From Hibiscus mutabilis (taxonomy: Eukaryota > Streptophyta > Magnoliopsida > Malvales > Malvaceae), in assembly GCA_019671005.1 (NCBI GenBank), contig CM033726.1, positions 2,542,001-2,606,000 on the forward strand: a stretch of DNA of 64,000 bases. The letters run 5' to 3'. A model generated the notes under the pieces. That model saw nothing but the letters and a program-made list of their open reading frames with translations, was not told the DNA's origin and made no database searches. Positions 58,992 to 64,000 of this stretch are shown here, piece after piece; the stretch's first letter is position 1, and each line of letters begins with the position of its first letter. The position numbers and the translations under genes were made by a program.

Positions 58992-60942
58992 ATGGCGGAG
59001 CAAGCTTGTTCCAGATCAGGAGAAGAGAAAGAAAATGGAGAATCGAAAGGCATCACCGTATGCGGAATGCAATTCGCATACGAATTGCAGCGTCCGCTCT
59101 TCTTCGATTTCAATCTCGATATCGCTCGTGGATCGCGTTGCCTTCTCGTCGGTGCCAACGGATCTGGTAATTTCAATTTCATTTTCCTTCAAACAGCGAT
59201 GATTCCGATAAAGAAAAAGAAAGCTAATTCTGTTTTTATTTTTATTTTTTCATTTTGAGCAGGGAAGACGACATTGTTGAAAATTTTAGCAGGAAAGCAT
59301 ATGGTTGGTGGAAGAGATGTTGTGAGAGTACTTGATCATTCGGCTTTTCACGATACTCAACTTGTTTGCAGTGGCGATTTAGCTTATTTGGGAGGATCTT
59401 GGAGTAAAATTATTGGCTCCGCTGTTGGTAAATTTTCCTATTTTTTTAAGATTAGGTTTAATTATGAGTTGGATTATATCACAAATAAGTATATAAATAT
59501 ATATCTTTTTCGTTTAGGTACTTAAAGTATTTTTTCCGTCAAAATAGGTACTTAAAGTATATATATTTTTGTCAAAATAGGTACATAATGTATTTTTAAT
59601 CATCGTCATAAGTCAACTTTTAGGAAACTAGATGAAAAGAAAGTACACTTTAGTACCTATTTTGACCAAAAAGTATACTTTGTACTTATTTTTGACCAAT
59701 ACTTGAGGTACTTAAATGAAAATGTTGGTGTACTTTAGGTACTTATTTGTAATATAAGCATTATGAGTTTCATTTATGAAGTTTGAGAAATTACTCTTTC
59801 TATTTGGAATTTGGTTATTGTAATTAGCATAAAACAGTGGTCCAAGTTTATATGTTAACCGATAACTAGACTAACTTCTCTGTTTCAGTAAAAGAGAAGG
59901 ATAAATTATGACAAATTAAGGATTAACTTTTCAGTTTTCTTAACGTGGAGGATGAGATTTGTAATTAGACCAAATGATCAATATCCACCATTTTTTTAAT
60001 TGTAATTATGCAGGGGGAGATTCCATTGCAGGGGGACTTCTCAGCGGAACACATGATATTTGGAAGTGAGTGCAAATTAGCCTATTGTTTGATTGTTGCT
60101 AACCCTACTTGCTCCTTTTTGGATCTAATTTTATTGTTGGCAGTTGAAGGGATCGATCCTGTGAGGAGAGATAAATTGATTGAGATGTTTGATATTGATT
60201 TGCAATGGCGAATGCATAAGGTATCGGATGGGCAACGGCGTCGAGTCCAAATCTGTATGGGTCTTCTTCATCCTTTTCAGGTACATTTGAAGTTATGAAT
60301 GTGCCGTTTTTGTCCGATCGATATCATTAAAGCTTTATGAATCTCCTATTGCTATAATTTAGGACTGATGAATGTAACAATACCCTTTATTATCTTGCGA
60401 CAAACAAAAGTACAACTGCAAACTTCATTTTTCAGGTTCTTTTGCTCGATGAGGTTACCGTGGACCTTAACGTCTTGCGAGGATGGATTTACTTGATTTC
60501 TTTAAGGAAGAATGTGAACAGGTACTGTCTACTGGCATCAGTTCTTTGTTCTGACATTTGCATGCTGTGTGGAGTGATGTTGGAGAGCTAGAAAATGAGA
60601 GATTACTTATGGATAAGGTGCTTAAACCGTTGAACGTCACTATGTTGAATATTTCATAGGAAAAGCATGCAACTGTTATGGCTTTTCATCATCTGGTATG
60701 TTCTTTTTGCAACAATCAGTAAAAGTGCGAGTTTCGAGTATATACTTTGTCTCTTAAGTTTTACATAAGCTCGCATATTCAATTGCTAACCACATCTTTA
60801 GCATAGATATTCTTGTTACTTTTCAATCACTCTTATTGGCGATTGCTTTATTCTACGAACTACGATCGATATCTCGTGTTCATTCTCTAACAAGTATTTA
60901 CTATTGTATTAGAGAGGAGCCACGGTTGTATGTGCTACCCAT
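58992..60942 (+). pseudogene. ABC transporter I family ATPase (ABCI19-like), frameshifted
   Basis: Soluble ABC ATPase of the plant ABCI19/20/21 group, which has one nucleotide-binding domain and no membrane part. Exons: 58992-59166, 59263-59423, 60014-60065, 60144-60280, 60436-about 60520, and a remnant from 60913. Motifs in order are ITVCGMQFAYELQRPLFFDF, Walker A GANGSGKTTLLKILAGKH, LAYLGGSWSK, GEIPLQGDFSAEHMIFG, the group's unusual signature VSDGQRRRVQICMGLL, and Walker B VLLLDEVTVDL. After NVL, one G is missing near 60476, so the helix after the D-loop is read in the wrong frame (it would continue RMDLLDFFKEEC). Exon 6 keeps RGATVVCATH with the H-loop histidine, then homology ends; the usual C-terminal third was not found. 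The start is the family-like MAEQ. It is probably a pseudogene unless the deletion is a sequencing error. Confidence 0.75.
59475..59765. mobile_element. MITE-like inverted-repeat element in intron 2 of the ABCI gene
   Basis: The ends read TATCACAAATAAGTA and TACTTATTTGTAATATA. Inside, CAAAATAGGTACTTAAAG and its complement CTTTAGTACCTATTTTGA recur, so the unit folds back on itself. It accounts for most of the length of the intron. Confidence 0.6.
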
Positions 60943-61164
60943 CCTTTCCTCATTTGGGTGTCGATCAGGCACTTTGTAGTTTGACGTTCCTTGAAGCAAG
61001 GTTAACCATTATAGGCGGAATAAAATCTGAAGACATTCTCATTCAACTTGGATATCTATGGATGATCAGAATGGTCTTTGGAGGCTTGTAATGTACGTCT
61101 TTGGTTCATGGTTAGACGAAGCCGTATCTCTGTGCTCGTATGATCTGGATATGCTCACATAGAG
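60943..61164. other. Downstream of the ABCI remnant, no gene seen
   Basis: Sequence after the H-loop remnant contains stops in all frames. This is where the C-terminal third of the ABC protein would be expected. Confidence 0.4.
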
Positions 61165-61870
61165 TATTCTTTTTCGGATCACTCAAGACTGTCCGTTTTC
61201 GGGTTTTTACCCTAGAGTTCATTTCCTCACTCTCTTTCTTTTGGTTTGCCTTGCATTCTGGCTGTGTAGTGATGTTTGTTTTCCGTAAAAAATGATTGAT
61301 CCTCCAAAGTTCTTTGAATGAAGGATTATGTACACTTCTAAAAGTTATTGTGATTCGTATGTCCGAAATCTTCTTCTTTCTTCTTTTCTTTCTTTCTTTA
61401 TTCTTTTTTCCTTGGATCACTCTAGATTGCCTATTTTTGGGTTTTCACCCTAGAGGTCACTTCTTTCTTTTGTCTTTAGATTGACGTATCTTGGTTGGAT
61501 AGTGATGCCAACATGCTCTGGCATACTACTATTTTCTCTTTATTTTTTTAGGATCACTCTAGACCGCCTATTTTTGGGTTTTCACCATAGAGTTCATTTC
61601 TTCTTTCGAAATTGGCAATCTTCGGGACGACTTGTCTTGGCTTGGCCTCAATTCGAGCTTCTATACAAATCTTCAAAACTGATATTTACTTGAAATGTGG
61701 ATTCTTTGTGTCTCTTGCTCATAGTTGATATCTCGTTCTTGTATTGTTTGATATGTGTGTGAAGTATATATAGTATTATTTCTTTTTATTTTTATTTTTC
61801 CTCTTTTTTCTTTTTTTAGACTGATTATTTTGGGTTTTTTAGCCTTGAATCTCTTTCTTCTTATTCGAGT
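61165..61870 (+). repeat. Diverged tandem repeats, three to four units
   Basis: The phrase GGATCACTC(A/T)AGA is followed by TTTTTGGGTTTTCACCCTAG and AG(G/T)TCA(C/T)TTC. It recurs near 61175, 61415 and 61551, with a shorter form near 61818. Units are 140-240 bp with T-rich spacers. No coding signal and no known family. Confidence 0.6.
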
Positions 61871-63185
61871 CTGTAGATGTATCATCAAATCAACACGTAT
61901 CTATATTGGGTATTGATGCTATTTTCCGCTCGAAGCTAATTGCCTTTCTCTAGCTCTTCTAATATTGAAATCTATGGAAAAAATCTTATATTTACTCGAT
62001 CTGGATTGCTTCGGCCTTCTTATTGCCATTTCTCTTCTTTTCTTCAGTTTTTCGTTTGGACATATCCTTGTTTTCAACTACTTTCTTCTGATGATTTTCT
62101 GATCTTCGTATCCAATCTGTCTGGTCTCATCTCTTTCTTCTAATAAAGTAAAAGAATACCATTCGTCATCTCATTCACATATGTCCTGAGAAAGCCTTTA
62201 GGGGTAGAGATTTAGGGTCAACTCTCGATTCAAGGATCTTAAACGACAAGTGTCTGAGAAGGAAATTTCCTAAAATGGGAACTGTTTTTTGTCTAAACAC
62301 TCGTATTGTTCCTTTGTTGGCCTAAGTAAACTAGTAGATACTCACATTTACAGTATCCTCACAACATTCAATCTCTTCTAAATATAAGCAACTTAGAGTT
62401 GATCTTTGGATCTGAAACAAAGGTAATGTTGCATTCAAAATTCGAGGACCTGGTATAGAAATGATATATACATGTGTCCATTCAAAAATGCGTGTATATG
62501 CATATGGGAGAACAAAAACTACCCCATAAAAATAAAATGTTTAAAGAATCAAAAATGTAAAAAAGCTTTCTAAATGAAAATGTGATTTGTTATTCTTACA
62601 AATAATGAGTTTTTTTATGTTGAGAATTTCTTTGTGAAATGATGAGAAAACCGTAATGACCTTCGGATTATCTCCATGGTACTAACTCATTCCGGCCCTT
62701 TCAAGGTAGTGTATGCTTGTGACACTTTTCTTGTTTTTCCACCGCTGGATCAACTCACTCGTCAACCAGCTTCTTGATTTCTTCTATTAACGACCCCAAA
62801 TTTCTTGGTGTCATGCCCCGACGCCTTAATGCAAAACTCTCATGTACCTTGACCAATTGAGGCTATATGTCCGAGATGGAATACTCCGAATATCTCTAAA
62901 TATGTACTCGTTCGAGGAATTTTTCTCGGTGATTCGGAGGAATCTGCCTATCTTCTTCTCTTACGATCACGAGAACCTTGAAAGTGGTACCCATTTATCT
63001 CTTTCTTTCCTTCTACTCCTAGGTATGTCTGGTTCGTTGAATTAAGACTCAATTTTCCTTCCTGGATTTGCCCCTCAATTTCCTGAGCATCTTATCAAAG
63101 AGGAAATATGAAAGATGGCTTGAGACATGGAAGTCATTTTCCTCTTCAGCAATGGGAGGCTGCACTTGATCGGCTAACCACCGCC
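61871..63185. other. Intergenic DNA, no gene seen
   Basis: Plus-strand frames at 61940-62143 and 62842-63045 are short and show no domain. The segment at about 62800-63050 has a coding-like composition and may be old retroelement DNA, but nothing was recognised. Confidence 0.35.
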
Positions 63186-63189
63186 ATCT

Positions 63190-63640
63190 CAAAGCACATT
63201 CCTTGAAACTCTCATCAGGTTCCATCCTCGTACCCTTGTCACAGTTTCCACCTTGCCTACCCCACTCATGGGCGTTCGGCGTGAAATCAGGCAGTCAAAG
63301 AGTCGCTCTGATACCACTTGTCACGGGGCCATTACCCTCTTCCCAAAAGACATGTCTGATAGGATGCGCAGCACCACCATATTTATATCCTAAGACCTCC
63401 CTTTTTTTTTCCAATGTGAGATTAATGACCACGTCTTTTCTCAAGCGTGACATTCTCCCCCACTCAACCTCGTGGCACCCTCATTACGAGCTTCTTCTCT
63501 CGTGATGAGCCACCTTGTCATAGTTTTCCACCTTGCCTACCTCACTCATGGGCGCTCGCCGTAAAATCGGGCAATCAAAGGGTCGCTCTGATACCACTTG
63601 TCGCGAGGCCATTACCCTCTTCCCAAAAGACTTGTCACCA
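63190..63640 (-). mobile_element. TRIM-like miniature LTR element in tandem array
   Basis: Minus-strand orientation. A 134-bp LTR occupies 63319-63452 (TGTCACGCTTGAG to GGCCCCGTGACA), with a TATA box at 63380-63387. On one side is the polypurine tract GAGTGGGGGAGAA (63453-63465) and a 146-bp interior that reaches a primer site TGGTATCAGAGC (63585-63596) and the end of another LTR (from 63599, TGTCGCGAGG on the plus strand). On the other side is a second primer site (63305-63316) followed by a diverged copy of the same interior. The repeating unit is 280 bp. The interior encodes only a short peptide beginning MSEVGKVENYD. LTR and interior sizes fit TRIM elements. Confidence 0.8.
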
Positions 63641-64000
63641 GACCAGTGGCCCGATGCCATATCACCACTGTGCTTCCACGTCCGCAGCCACGCCGACCAC
63701 CTTTCTTGGTCCCCATCCTCGCCCGCGTCACATGCAAAACAAAGCCAGGTTAAACATGGGCAAAATCGGATGCAATGAAAAGAAATACGGGGAATGTCAG
63801 AGCCATTTCCCCAACAAACCAGCATAATCAGAAATATGCATGAATCGAGACAAAAGAACGTAGCAGCCAATAGGGAATTTCACTATAATTTTCAATTTCT
63901 GAAAAGATGTAATATTAAGGGTACGAAAAGAAACCCGAATCATATTGTAAACCCTAGACGGGAATCATTCAAAGCAATAGAGAATAGAGAAAAGCTTTGA
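63641..64000. other. GC-richer tail of the window, probably retroelement DNA
   Basis: Sequence next to the second TRIM-type LTR end diverges from the 134-bp LTR after about 35 bp and continues GC-rich to about 63740. It may be a longer relative or flanking DNA. No gene was recognised before the window ends. Confidence 0.35.

Noticed and set aside
60655..60700. Alternative sixth exon of the ABCI gene (reading near KHATVMAFHHL)
   Set aside because: It only loosely resembles the family's GATIVYATHIF segment. The block at 60913 matches better and follows an AG.
1..64000. CRISPR array, rRNA operon, organelle insertion
   Set aside because: No regularly spaced identical repeats and no rRNA or plastid gene sequence was recognised.

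Overview
The window is AT-rich nuclear DNA from a flowering plant, most likely a eudicot. The evidence is GT-AG introns, plant gene families (a D1-type cyclin, a PADRE/DUF4228 protein, a plant NECAP and a cytosolic ABCI ATPase), LTR retrotransposons primed by the plant initiator-Met tRNA site TGGTATCAGAGC, and many MITEs and tRNA-derived SINEs. I could not fix the species; a rosid such as Malvaceae is only an impression.

Layout. 1-11.5 kb is gene-poor and holds short DNA elements, several with intact target-site duplications, plus SINEs and a long fold-back hairpin. 11.5-13.4 kb (+) is a complete six-exon CYCD1-type cyclin. 13.4-20.6 kb is intergenic. 20.6-21.2 kb (-) is a two-exon PADRE/DUF4228 gene. 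A 3.5-kb gag-protease retrotransposon without polymerase (21374-24850) sits just upstream of it, next to a TIR element (about 24.85-25.9 kb) that itself carries a hAT-like MITE with a perfect 8-bp duplication.

28.2-37.2 kb is a rearranged block. It holds two unequal copies of a coiled-coil gene fragment, a broken F-box/LRR gene, a truncated LTR, an unusual stretch in which two retrotransposon sequences are finely interleaved, a second protease-bearing element, and a chimeric element with unlike LTRs. Part of this block may be an assembly artefact. 37.2-50.9 kb is repeats only, including MITEs with a degenerate telomere-like (CCCTAAA) core.

50.9-55.3 kb (-) is a six-exon gene for a 100-residue protein that I do not recognise; its exon phases all agree. 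It faces a NECAP-like endocytic adaptor gene at 56.2-57.9 kb (+) across about 1 kb of shared upstream DNA. Next on the same strand is an ABCI19-like ABC ATPase (59.0-60.9 kb) with a one-base frameshift after Walker B and no recognisable C-terminus, so probably a pseudogene. The NECAP-ABCI pair matches a neighbour pair I recall from Arabidopsis (At1g03900-At1g03905). The window ends in a tandem, minus-strand TRIM-like element with a 134-bp LTR.

Common thread. The 712-, about 610- and 134-bp LTRs start TGTCACG, end CCCCGTGACA, and are flanked by the same GGGGGAGAA polypurine tract and tRNA-Met primer site. None of these elements shows a reverse transcriptase or integrase, so they look like parasites of one autonomous partner that is not in the window.
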